A stretch of DNA of 15,152 nt from Chloroflexota bacterium (GTDB lineage Bacteria; Chloroflexota; Dormibacteria; Aeolococcales; Aeolococcaceae), in the NCBI GenBank assembly GCA_003491925.1, contig DNAU01000276.1:1-15152 (forward strand). Direction: 5' to 3'. Position numbers and translations under genes: made by a program. The number at the start of each line of letters is the position of its first letter. Position 1 is the stretch's first letter. The notes below the pieces were generated by a model that made no database searches, had not been told where the DNA came from, and saw only the letters and a list, made by a program, of their open reading frames with translations. Positions 1 through 8,221 of the stretch are shown one piece after another.

Positions 1-1859
<1,859 letters not shown>

Positions 1860-1861
1860 GC

Positions 1862-1957
1862 TCAGGAGACGAGATGGCGCAGGGTCTTGCTTCCCAAGGT
1901 GGAGGAGCCGGGCATCAGCGCTCCCGACGGCGTGGTGATGATGTCGATGGCGGTCAT
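1862..1957 (-). CDS. 31-codon mini-ORF coupled between the AraC regulator and UvrA-like genes
   Basis: The ATG (1957-1955) overlaps the TGA stop of the AraC regulator in an ATGA arrangement. The TGA stop (1864-1862) lies 2 nt before the ATG of the UvrA-like gene. The peptide begins MTAIDIITTPSG and ends LRHLVS. It has no recognisable domain, signal peptide or membrane segment. The exact joints on both sides suggest ribosomes could be handed from the regulator through this ORF to the ATPase. It could be a coupling peptide, or what is left of a deleted gene. I recall similar AraC regulators beside small VOC/glyoxalase genes, but this peptide shows no VOC motif. It could also be chance. Confidence 0.35.
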   Translation of the reverse strand: MTAIDIITTPSGALMPGSSTLGSKTLRHLVS

Positions 1958-2403
1958 CCTAGCTGGGGCCTGGCCACCGGCGCTTCTCGATTCCTGATCG
2001 GTCTGGTCACCTGCTTCGCCAGGCACGGCGGCATGCCCGCCGTCGCGCGCGCCTCGAGGCGCCGGTAGGTGCTGGGCGGGATACCGACCAGCTCGGTGAA
2101 GCGAGTGCTGAAGGTGCCCAGCGACGAGCAGCCGACTGCGAAGCAGACGTCGGTGACGCTCAGGTCGCCGCGACGCAGCAGGGCCATCGCGCGCTCGATG
2201 CGCCGCGTCATGAGGTAGCCGTATGGCGACTCGCCGTAGGCGAGCTTGAACTCGCGGCTGAGGTGTCCGGCCGACATGTGCGCGCCGCGGGCGAGCGCCT
2301 CGACGTCGAGCGGTTGCGCGTATTCCCGGTCGATCCGGTCGCGGACGCGGCGCAGGCGCGCCAGGTCGCGGAGGCGCTGCGCCGCGGCGAGTGTGCTGGT
2401 CAC
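1954..2403 (-). CDS. AraC/XylS-family transcriptional regulator, DNA-binding domain only
   Basis: This 149-residue protein carries only the AraC DNA-binding module. The first helix-turn-helix is at about 33-56 (ALARGAHMSAGHLSREF) and the second at about 82-105 (SVTDVCFAVGCSSLGTFSTR), followed by the family signature FTELVGIPPSTYRR. The usual N-terminal ligand-binding or dimerisation domain is absent, as in SoxS/MarA-sized members, so it probably acts as a small stress-type activator whose abundance sets its activity. The start is a GTG at 2403-2401; only a weak purine stretch precedes it. Its stop overlaps the next ATG, and the UvrA-like gene follows, so the three frames are probably co-transcribed. 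It is divergent from the SDR across a 266-bp gap and could act on both promoters. Family certain; targets inferred. Confidence 0.95.
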   Translation of the reverse strand: MTSTLAAAQRLRDLARLRRVRDRIDREYAQPLDVEALARGAHMSAGHLSREFKLAYGESPYGYLMTRRIERAMALLRRGDLSVTDVCFAVGCSSLGTFSTRFTELVGIPPSTYRRLEARATAGMPPCLAKQVTRPIRNREAPVARPQLG

Positions 2404-2669
2404 CTCGGAGATCGTGCCACGTCGCGCCGGAGGCGTGCTGCGCCGCCGGCGTCCATGCCGCGGTCGCCGTCCCGTCGCACACTCCCTCCGCCGCCGGATG
2501 CCGGGAGGGGGGTCGACGCCCGCGATCCCGCCGCCGCCACCGGTGACAGTCGGTCGCGCCCGGAGGTGGCGAGTACCATGCGTGCCGTCGGCGTCGGCGG
2601 GCCTTGCGGCTGGCAGTCTCGATGGCAGCGCGGGGATCGCGGCCCTCAGCCGACCAGGAGGTGCGCGCC
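2404..2669. other. Divergent intergenic region between the AraC regulator and the SDR
   Basis: These 266 bp must hold the promoters of both the minus-strand AraC unit and the plus-strand SDR. I see no convincing -35/-10 pair. A TACCAT at 2574-2579 could be a plus-strand -10, but nothing suitable lies 16-19 bp upstream. The AGGAG at 2656-2660, 9 nt before the GTG at 2670, is the SDR ribosome-binding site and decides its start over the upstream in-frame ATG at 2604. No tRNA or repeat was noticed. Confidence 0.5.
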
Positions 2670-3428
2670 GTGGCGGTCAGCTTCCGACTCGACGGCCGGG
2701 GGGTCCTGGTCACCGGCGGTAGCCGCGGCATCGGGCGGGCGATCGCGACCGCCCTCGCCGCCGAGGGAGCCCAGGTCGCCGTCAACGCGCGCACGGCCGA
2801 CGCCTGTCAGGAGGTGGTGCAGGAGATCCAGGCGCAGGGTGGGAAGGCGCTCGGCGTGCCCGGGGATGTGGGTCGCGCCGATGACTGCCGGAGGATCGTC
2901 GAGGCGGTCATCGCGAGCTGGGGCAGGCTCGACGTCCTCGTCAACAACGCGGCGACGAGCTCCCAATTCGGTCTGCTGCTGGACGTCGAGGAGCCGGACC
3001 TCGACAGGATCTGGGAGGTCAACGTCAAGGGACCGTGGCGGCTCTGCCGGCTCGCGGTCGAGGCGTGGATGGGTGAGCACGGTGGCTCGATCGTGAACGT
3101 CGCCTCGGTGGGCGGAATCCGGGGCGACCCCATGATCGGGGCGTACAGCGCGAGCAAGGCGGCCCTCATCAGCATCACAAGGTCGCTGGCGCGCGAGCTC
3201 GGTCCGCGGGGGATCCGGGTCAACGCGATTGCTCCGGACCTGATCCGCACCGAGTTCGCCCGGGTGCTCGTCGAGACGCCGCAGATCCGGACTTCATCCT
3301 CGCGGCGACGGCGCTGCGGGCGGGTGGGAGAGCCCGAGGAGATCGCCGGCACCGCCGTCCTCCTGGCGTCCGACGCGGCCAGCTTCATCACCGGGTCGGT
3401 GCTGGTGGTGGACGGCGGCAACCTCTGA
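2670..3428 (+). CDS. SDR-family NAD(P)-dependent oxidoreductase
   Basis: A classical short-chain dehydrogenase/reductase of 252 residues, the usual length. From the GTG start the nucleotide-binding motif TGGSRGIG is at 15-22, NNAA at 92-95, the catalytic-tetrad Asn at 118, Ser at 146 and the Y159-x3-K163 pair. The C-terminal ITGSVLVVDGG motif is intact. A soluble Rossmann enzyme oxidising or reducing a hydroxyl/keto group is expected; the substrate cannot be read from sequence. The start was chosen for AGGAG at 2656-2660. Residues 208-217 read TSSSRRRRCG, an arginine-rich stretch unlike the family. Read one base back (codons from 3290) the same DNA gives DFILAATALR, the kind of sequence expected in the substrate-lid region. 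This implies two compensating 1-bp indels near 3288-3290 and 3318-3320, or two sequencing errors. The enzyme is probably foldable, but its lid may be altered. Confidence 0.93.
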   Translation: MAVSFRLDGRGVLVTGGSRGIGRAIATALAAEGAQVAVNARTADACQEVVQEIQAQGGKALGVPGDVGRADDCRRIVEAVIASWGRLDVLVNNAATSSQFGLLLDVEEPDLDRIWEVNVKGPWRLCRLAVEAWMGEHGGSIVNVASVGGIRGDPMIGAYSASKAALISITRSLARELGPRGIRVNAIAPDLIRTEFARVLVETPQIRTSSSRRRRCGRVGEPEEIAGTAVLLASDAASFITGSVLVVDGGNL

Positions 3429-3504
3429 CCGCACCCCGGCCACCAGCGCCGCTCCCGAGCCGGGCTCCTTCTGGGCGGTGCTGGGAAATGCGGCTCGACG
3501 GCAA

Positions 3505-3520
3505 ACCGGGCAAGCCCGGT
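3505..3520 (+). terminator. Hairpin downstream of the SDR
   Basis: ACCGGG (3505-3510) and CCCGGT (3515-3520) are perfect inverted repeats around CAAG, 77 nt after the SDR stop. No T tract follows, so intrinsic termination is uncertain. A second dyad, ATGGCC (3525-3530) with GGCCAT (3537-3542), follows directly and overlaps an ATG at 3541, which could equally be an operator. Confidence 0.35.
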
Positions 3521-3637
3521 GGCGATGGCCCATAGTGGCCATGCGCGACCTCCGAATCTGACCTCGACCACGCGAGCCTGGAACTCGCCCGTCGCCTGCT
3601 CACCCGCGTACCCTTCGGCCCGACGGTCGACCTGGTC

Positions 3638-4396
3638 GTGGGCGGCCTGCCCACGGACCTCGTCGACGACCTCCCGCTCCCGGCCGGGGCCCAGCTTCTC
3701 CGCAGTGCTCTGAACTCCTGGGACGAGCGGGGCTCGACCTTGGAGGCTGCCTTCGACGCAGCCGGAGACCCTGCGTCGGTGCTGGCCGACTACCAGCGAC
3801 AGCTCCGGGAACTCGGATGGGAGATGCTCGAAGCCGGCCCCGGGCGCCGGCATGGCGGGTTCGTCGCGCGGCAGAGTGGCGAGGGCATCATGCTCCGGCA
3901 CGGCGGCCACGGCCCCGTCCTCCGGGCGGTGGCGGTGGCGGGCTCCGGGCAGAGCGTCGACCTGCGCGTCACCCTCGACTGGGAGATGCCTCGCCACATC
4001 GCCGAATGGCGTGACCCTCACTTTCAGGCGGCGGGACGGATGCCGTCTCTCTATCCCCCTCTCGGCGTGACCGTGCGCCCACAGGGTGGGGGCGGAGGCG
4101 GCGGCCGCTGGCGCCAGGAAGCCGTCGCCGAGACGGACCTCGCCGCCGGCGTGCTCGAGGCTCACTTCGCGGCCCAGCTTGCCGAAGCCGCCTGGACGAG
4201 AGTGGATGGTCGGGTGGAGGACGCGGTGGCCTGGAGCTCGTGGCAGCTGCCAGGTGACGGTGACTGGCGCGGTCTGCTCCTCGTTCTGGCCCTCTTCGAC
4301 ACGACACGACGGTCCCTGTGGGTGGGGATCGAGTCCGCCGCGCTTGAGGATGAGCGCGGTGGATACACGGCGAGCCACGTCGTTGGGGGATCGTGA
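3638..4396 (+). CDS. Uncharacterised soluble protein with two similar halves
   Basis: I do not recognise this family. From the GTG at 3638 it is 252 residues with no signal peptide or membrane span. Two halves share a pattern of a helix ending in Gly/Ala-Trp: VLADYQRQLRELGWEM at 48-63 and VLEAHFAAQLAEAAWTRV at 172-189, each followed by beta-rich sequence. A run of seven glycines (150-156) lies before the second half and may be a linker. The coding frame is open upstream to 3536 and reads plausibly (SDLDHASLELARRLLTRVPFGP), yet contains no ATG, GTG or TTG before 3638. An ATG at 3541 sits in another frame and would join the coding frame after loss of one C near 3549-3550. The true N-terminus may therefore be at 3541 with a frameshift. 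The methyltransferase follows closely on the same strand, suggesting co-transcription. Confidence 0.7.
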   Translation: MGGLPTDLVDDLPLPAGAQLLRSALNSWDERGSTLEAAFDAAGDPASVLADYQRQLRELGWEMLEAGPGRRHGGFVARQSGEGIMLRHGGHGPVLRAVAVAGSGQSVDLRVTLDWEMPRHIAEWRDPHFQAAGRMPSLYPPLGVTVRPQGGGGGGGRWRQEAVAETDLAAGVLEAHFAAQLAEAAWTRVDGRVEDAVAWSSWQLPGDGDWRGLLLVLALFDTTRRSLWVGIESAALEDERGGYTASHVVGGS

Positions 4397-4427
4397 CCGG
4401 GGAGCGATGGACGCTGGAGCTCGCGAG

Positions 4428-5012
4428 ATGGCCGCTCACTGGGACGATCTCTGCGGTCGGCGACCCCCGAGCGAGATGAGCTGGTACCAGGACGAGCCCA
4501 CCGTGTCGCTGTCGCTACTCGAGGCGCTCCGCGCGACCAAGGAGCAGCCGGTCGTCGACGTCGGGGGTGGCGCTTCGGTGCTCGTCGACCGTCTGCTCGA
4601 CCTCAGCTTCGGCGACGTGAGCGTGCTCGACGTGTCCTCCACATCTCTGGCGCATGCCAGGAGACGTCTCGGTGAGCGAGCCGAAGGTGTCCACTGGATA
4701 CACGAGGATGTGCTCACCTGGCGGCCGCAGCGCCGCTACGGCATCTGGCACGACCGCGCGGTGTTCCATTTCCTCGTGGAGGAGGAGCAGCGCAGCGCTT
4801 ACCTGGCCGCCCTCCGGACGGCGCTGACGGCAGACGGTCGCGTGGTGATCGGCACCTTCACGGGGGACGGGCCTCGGCAGTGCTCCGGCCTGCCCGTCCT
4901 GGGCTACGACCCGGGAGGACTGGCCGCCGTCTTTGGCCCTGAGTTCGAGGTCGTCGAGCGCCGGCGAGAGGTGCATCACACTCCGGGTGGGGCCGAGCAG
5001 CCGTTCACCTGA
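4428..5012 (+). CDS. Class I SAM-dependent methyltransferase
   Basis: The 194-residue protein shows the class I methyltransferase fold: motif I VVDVGGGASVLVD (42-54), an acidic residue at the end of strand 2 (D68 in SVLDVS), and the WHDRAVFHFL segment (107-116) typical of small Methyltransf_11/12/25-type enzymes. The acceptor substrate is unknown and the location cytoplasmic. The start at 4428 is preferred because GGAG (4416-4419) lies 8 nt upstream; an in-frame ATG at 4407 is the alternative. It starts 31 nt after the preceding gene and is probably in its transcript. The last residues are EQPFT followed by TGA. Relatives I recall end in FTW plus a few hydrophobic residues, and here the codons after the stop read LAML before another stop at about 5063-5065. 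A Trp-to-TGA change has probably removed a short tail. Confidence 0.9.
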   Translation: MAAHWDDLCGRRPPSEMSWYQDEPTVSLSLLEALRATKEQPVVDVGGGASVLVDRLLDLSFGDVSVLDVSSTSLAHARRRLGERAEGVHWIHEDVLTWRPQRRYGIWHDRAVFHFLVEEEQRSAYLAALRTALTADGRVVIGTFTGDGPRQCSGLPVLGYDPGGLAAVFGPEFEVVERRREVHHTPGGAEQPFT

Positions 5013-5047
5013 CTGGCGATGCTGTGGCATCCACGCCGCGGCGCCGA

Positions 5048-5114
5048 CCCCCAGGGTGGGGGATAGCCCGGGCAACATGCTCGGGCGCCGTGAGAGCACC
5101 CTGGCCTGGGCCAG
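5048..5114. terminator. Cluster of three hairpins between convergent genes
   Basis: Three inverted repeats follow each other in the gap between the methyltransferase (plus) and the propeller-like gene (minus). They are CCCCC/GGGGG (5048-5052, 5058-5062), GCCCGGGC/GCTCGGGC with one G-T pair (5066-5073, 5079-5086), and CTGGC/GCCAG (5101-5105, 5110-5114). The position suits a bidirectional terminator. No T tracts are present. Confidence 0.45.
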
Positions 5115-5142
5115 TGCCGGGGAATGGGGGGAAACGTCAGCC

Positions 5143-6624
5143 TCAGCTCGGCTGGCACGACCCCATCACGAAGATGCCTCCACCGTTGAGCTCCACCAGC
5201 ACGGTCGCCACCGCCTGCAGGGCCGACCCCGGGACCCACCGGTAGAGGGTGACCGACGATCCCGGAGCGAGAGGTCCGGCACCGTCGAGGTGGACGCCGG
5301 CTTGACCGCGCGCAACGGTCGAGGCGTCGCTCGGTGCAGCCGCGGCGTCACCTGGCGTCGCCGCCGGCTGCTCCCGGATGACGCTGATCCACATCCAGCC
5401 CTCGTCGGCGGTCACCGTGATCGGCCAGGTGGAGTAGGCGGCTCGCTCGGAAGGTGGCGACCACACCACGGTCACTGCGCCCGGCGCGGTGAGCAGGATG
5501 AGGCGATCGACCGTGTCCTGCCCCTGAGTCGAGGCCCAGAGGACGGGCTCGTCCGCGATGCCGACCGCCATCAGGCCAAACTCGTCATACGGGGACCCAT
5601 CTGCGCTGAACCACGTGGTCTCCGTCCCCGTCCGCAGGTCGTACCTGACCACGGTCTGGGATGGGGCATCCCCTTGGACGTACCAGACTGCGTCGGCGCC
5701 CACCAGGGGTGCGGATCCGCTCAGTGCCGACAGGCTGAAGTCGAGCCCGGTCCGGCGCTCGGCACCGCTGACGGCATCAACCAGGTAGACGGGATAGGTG
5801 GCCGCCCACGCGTATGCGGGGCCGCCACCAGGATTGGAGACGCCGTTGGGAGTGGCCGGGGGCGGCACGGTCAGTTGCTCGACGACAATCCCCTCGTTGG
5901 CCCACCCCAGCAGCACGTCGTACTCGCCAGCAGGAGTGATGGGGCGGGCCGGGCCCGAGGTGCCGACAACGTAGAGCCGGCCGGCCGGTGGCAGGTAGGG
6001 ATCGCTCACAGGGATGGTGGGCTGGCCCACGTAGGCGAGACTGCGAAGGTCCGGTGGCGCGACAGCCCCAATGGGCACGGTGAGCCACCCGCCCAAGGCG
6101 GAGAGGTAGACGCTCGTCTCTCCGGATGCGGTCGACGGCGGGTTGGGCTCCGGGGAGGCGGTATCAACGCTGAGGTACCCGGTGGCAGTGTCGAGGAGGT
6201 CCAGGCGGCCGCCGGAACCAGAGCCATTGCTCTCCTCCACGGGGAGTTCGCACGCCCCCGGCGACACCGCGGGGCCCAGCGCCTCGGACGCCGGGGTGGC
6301 GGCGGTCGGGGAAGTGCTCAGCGCAGCTCCCGAGGTCGAGGGTCTTGGGTGGGACGTGGGCCCGTGGCGTCCGCTCGTCGACACCGCGATCACGGCGAAG
6401 GTGGCAGCCGCGACGGCGACCGCGGTCAGGACGGCGAAACCGGCGCGGCGCCCCACTGGCGGTCGCCCCCCGCGGTCCGACTGGCGCGTAGGGGTCCCGT
6501 CCTGCGGTTCAGTGGTCTCGGTGGAAGGGCACGTGGACACCAGCGTCAATGAGAACGCATCTCCGGTTCGGAGAGTTCCCCCCAGTCGTACCGCGAGCCC
6601 TCCAAGCTCTTCCTTAGTGGGCAT
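5143..6624 (-). CDS. Membrane-anchored extracytoplasmic protein, beta-propeller-like
   Basis: The predicted 493-residue protein has a short cytoplasmic tail with basic residues (PPVGRR), one transmembrane segment at about 61-83 (AGFAVLTAVAVAAATFAVIAV) and a Ser/Thr/Pro-rich linker to about 120. A large exported domain follows. Its repeating strands, such as PVYLVDAVSG, TVVRYDLRTGTETTWF and VDRLILLTAPGAVTVVW, resemble the blades of WD40/PQQ-type propellers, though I cannot name a family. The exported part has exactly two cysteines, C125 and C490, at its beginning and end, suggesting a disulfide that closes the propeller. The start ATG at 6624-6622 is uncertain: an in-frame GTG at codon 29 would also keep the membrane segment, and the frame is open to 6801. 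The membrane protein lies upstream on the same strand, separated by 276 bp. A sensing, binding or cell-envelope role is possible, but no enzyme motif is visible. Confidence 0.75.
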   Translation of the reverse strand: MPTKEELGGLAVRLGGTLRTGDAFSLTLVSTCPSTETTEPQDGTPTRQSDRGGRPPVGRRAGFAVLTAVAVAAATFAVIAVSTSGRHGPTSHPRPSTSGAALSTSPTAATPASEALGPAVSPGACELPVEESNGSGSGGRLDLLDTATGYLSVDTASPEPNPPSTASGETSVYLSALGGWLTVPIGAVAPPDLRSLAYVGQPTIPVSDPYLPPAGRLYVVGTSGPARPITPAGEYDVLLGWANEGIVVEQLTVPPPATPNGVSNPGGGPAYAWAATYPVYLVDAVSGAERRTGLDFSLSALSGSAPLVGADAVWYVQGDAPSQTVVRYDLRTGTETTWFSADGSPYDEFGLMAVGIADEPVLWASTQGQDTVDRLILLTAPGAVTVVWSPPSERAAYSTWPITVTADEGWMWISVIREQPAATPGDAAAAPSDASTVARGQAGVHLDGAGPLAPGSSVTLYRWVPGSALQAVATVLVELNGGGIFVMGSCQPS

Positions 6625-6900
6625 CGCAGTCCCGAGCGCTGTGCAAGAGCAGCCGCCCCGAAAGACCCCGGACCACCCCGGCCAACTCGCTGATGAATCA
6701 GGCGGGCAGCCAGCCGGCCTTCTGGACAAAGGAATGGTTCGGGCACCACCGGCAATGACTGAGCCGTCGTCGCCACGAGAGGCGCCGGCGAGTTCCTCCA
6801 CCCCAAGGGTCCGGTGCGGCTTGATGCTCCAGGGTCCAACGCGCGTCCTCCCCTCCGCCCAGGGAACGGCGCTGCGGCAGACGGCGCTCCGCCAGACCGG
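6625..6900. other. Intergenic region upstream of the propeller-like gene
   Basis: These 276 bp separate two minus-strand genes. The propeller frame stays open through part of it (to 6801), but the translation is Pro/Gly/Ser-rich and unconvincing. The promoter of the downstream gene should be here; I see no clear -35/-10 pair. It contains the short tandem repeat listed separately. Confidence 0.4.
6866..6895 (+). repeat. Two-copy 15-bp tandem repeat
   Basis: ACGGCGCTGCGGCAG (6866-6880) is followed at once by ACGGCGCTCCGCCAG (6881-6895), identical at 13 of 15 positions. It lies just downstream of the minus-strand membrane protein stop. It is probably a slippage product; function unknown. Confidence 0.6.
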
Positions 6901-7332
6901 CTACCAGGATTCGATCCAGCGCCAGCCCAGCACGGTGCTGAGCAGGAGTACACCCGAGGCCGCCAGGGCGACATAGAACCCGGGTCCGACGTAGACGGGG
7001 CTGTTGACCTCAGCCCCCACGGCCTGCCAGTTGAGGTAGTCGACCACCATGCCGGTGAGGGCCAGGAAGGCGGTGACCGCCGCCGCCATCTTGGTGTAGA
7101 AACCGGCCTGCTCACGGCCCAGCAGCCAGGCCAGTACGGCGCAGAGGACGATAAGGCCCAGCAACCAGCTCGCCCCGTCGATGCCGTCGACGATGCGGTA
7201 GGCGCCTAGCGCAGGGTCCCAGCGGTGGTGCCAGGGCAGGATGAGCGCCACTGCGTAGCTGACGACGGCCAGGCTCACCAGCGCGGGCAGGAGACGGCGG
7301 GATCTCGCCACGCCGCGCGCCGGTTCATCCAT
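6901..7332 (-). CDS. Small four-helix integral membrane protein, unknown function
   Basis: The 143-residue protein has four hydrophobic stretches: LLPALVSLAVVSYAVALILPW, ASWLLGLIVLCAVLAWLLG, MAAAVTAFLALTGMVVDYL and YVALAASGVLLLSTVLGW. A basic segment (RSRR) precedes the first, so the N-terminus is probably cytoplasmic. A loop after helix 1 carries HHRWDPALGAYRIVDGIDG. I do not recognise a family. The ATG at 7332-7330 was chosen because GGAGA lies 6 nt before it on the minus strand; in-frame starts at 7365 and 7431 add only Pro/Ser-rich residues. The propeller-like gene lies downstream on the same strand and could work with it at the membrane. Confidence 0.75.
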   Translation of the reverse strand: MDEPARGVARSRRLLPALVSLAVVSYAVALILPWHHRWDPALGAYRIVDGIDGASWLLGLIVLCAVLAWLLGREQAGFYTKMAAAVTAFLALTGMVVDYLNWQAVGAEVNSPVYVGPGFYVALAASGVLLLSTVLGWRWIESW

Positions 7333-7566
7333 CAACGGTCTCCGAGCGATGGCGCCGGTGGACATGGGCAGCGGAGGGTCCGGGACCGGCTCGCTGCAGC
7401 TCGCCGATGAGCCGCGCCCGGCCAGAGCCACTGCCGCCAGCCCGGCAGGAGCGAAGGTTCGTCCTGTTCATGGTCGCCTCCAGATGAGCCGGCGGATCCG
7501 TCTCTCGGACAATCCCGCGGGCGCGGACGGCGCGAGGACTGTATCCCAGAGCCGGTGCCGGCGGCG

Positions 7567-7698
7567 GACATAGACACCCGGAAGGAGCTGATGCACCGGC
7601 TCAACAGGGTCGACCTGCTGGTCATCGAGGACCTGCGGATGCGGCGCTTGCCATCGACCGCGGCCGAGGACCTTCTCGAGGTCTTCACCCGCCGCTGA
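7567..7698 (+). pseudogene. IstB-like (IS21-family helper ATPase) fragment
   Basis: The frame reads DTRKELMHRLNRVDLLVIED, then LRMRRLPSTAAEDLLEVFTRR and a stop (7696-7698). The stretch VDLLVIEDL-x-MRRLP-x-TAAEDLLEVF matches what I know of the Walker B region of IstB, the ATP-binding helper of IS21-family elements, of about 250 residues. The Walker A part and the C-terminal part are missing, so about 40 codons of an old insertion remain. An ATG at 7591 with AAGGAG at 7582-7587 makes a 35-codon ORF that might still be translated. The upstream stretch 7333-7566 shows nothing recognisable. Confidence 0.75.
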
Positions 7699-7721
7699 TC
7701 AGTCCTCTCTGCGTCCCCTAT

Positions 7722-8044
7722 TCATCCCTGGCTATTCGCCCAGTAGAGGGGCGTGTCATTGAACGTGTTGGCAGCGGTGCTGCTGCCCGGCGCAGTGCTA
7801 CTCTCGAGGCCAACCATACCCTAGCAGGTCCCGTAGCCCAACCCGATGTCCCCGATATTGGCGTAATCCGCGGTCTGGGTGGCGGCGTGATGTCCAGTGG
7901 TCCCGGCACCATGCCGCCGGCGGGGATCTCAATGCGTTCAGCTGCGCGCAGCCAGAGCGCGAAGTCCGTCGCCTCCTCCCACTGCTCGACCCGGATCTGC
8001 CACCAGGAGGGGACGCCCATGAGCTTCACGTCGCCGATTGTCAC
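7722..8044 (-). pseudogene. Frameshifted remnant of an unidentified gene
   Basis: Two reading frames each look protein-like over half of this stretch. From the GTG at 8044 the first frame gives VKLMGVPSWWQIRVEQWEEA and TDFALWLRAAERIEIPAGG, with GC-rich third positions. Near 7910-7880 sense passes to another frame, which reads HHAATQTADYANIGDIGLGY, then GTC, a TAG (7823-7821), GMVGLESSTAPGSSTAANTF and NDTPLYWANSQG before a TGA at 7724-7722. One frameshift and one CAG-to-TAG change would restore a continuous protein of about 107 residues. I do not recognise the family. An in-frame stop lies directly upstream (8050-8048), so the true 5' end may be lost. Confidence 0.5.
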
Positions 8045-8221
8045 TCGTCACCCAGTGCCACTGGGCACTGGAAGCTCCTGTTCAGCACGCGGGCGTGGCC
8101 GGCCGGCGGCCAGCCAGGTCCTTGCCGCTAGCACCGTGGCCAGCGCCGCATTCCTCCGCTCCACGATGACCCTCCCGACGTCCCGGTCGCCTGCCTCCAG
8201 CCACCCCACCGCCGCGATGCG

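Noticed and set aside
4933..6552. Plus-strand frame of 539 codons
   Set aside because: It mirrors the propeller-like gene. The translation is Arg/Gly-rich without domains, while the minus frame has a membrane anchor and regular strands.
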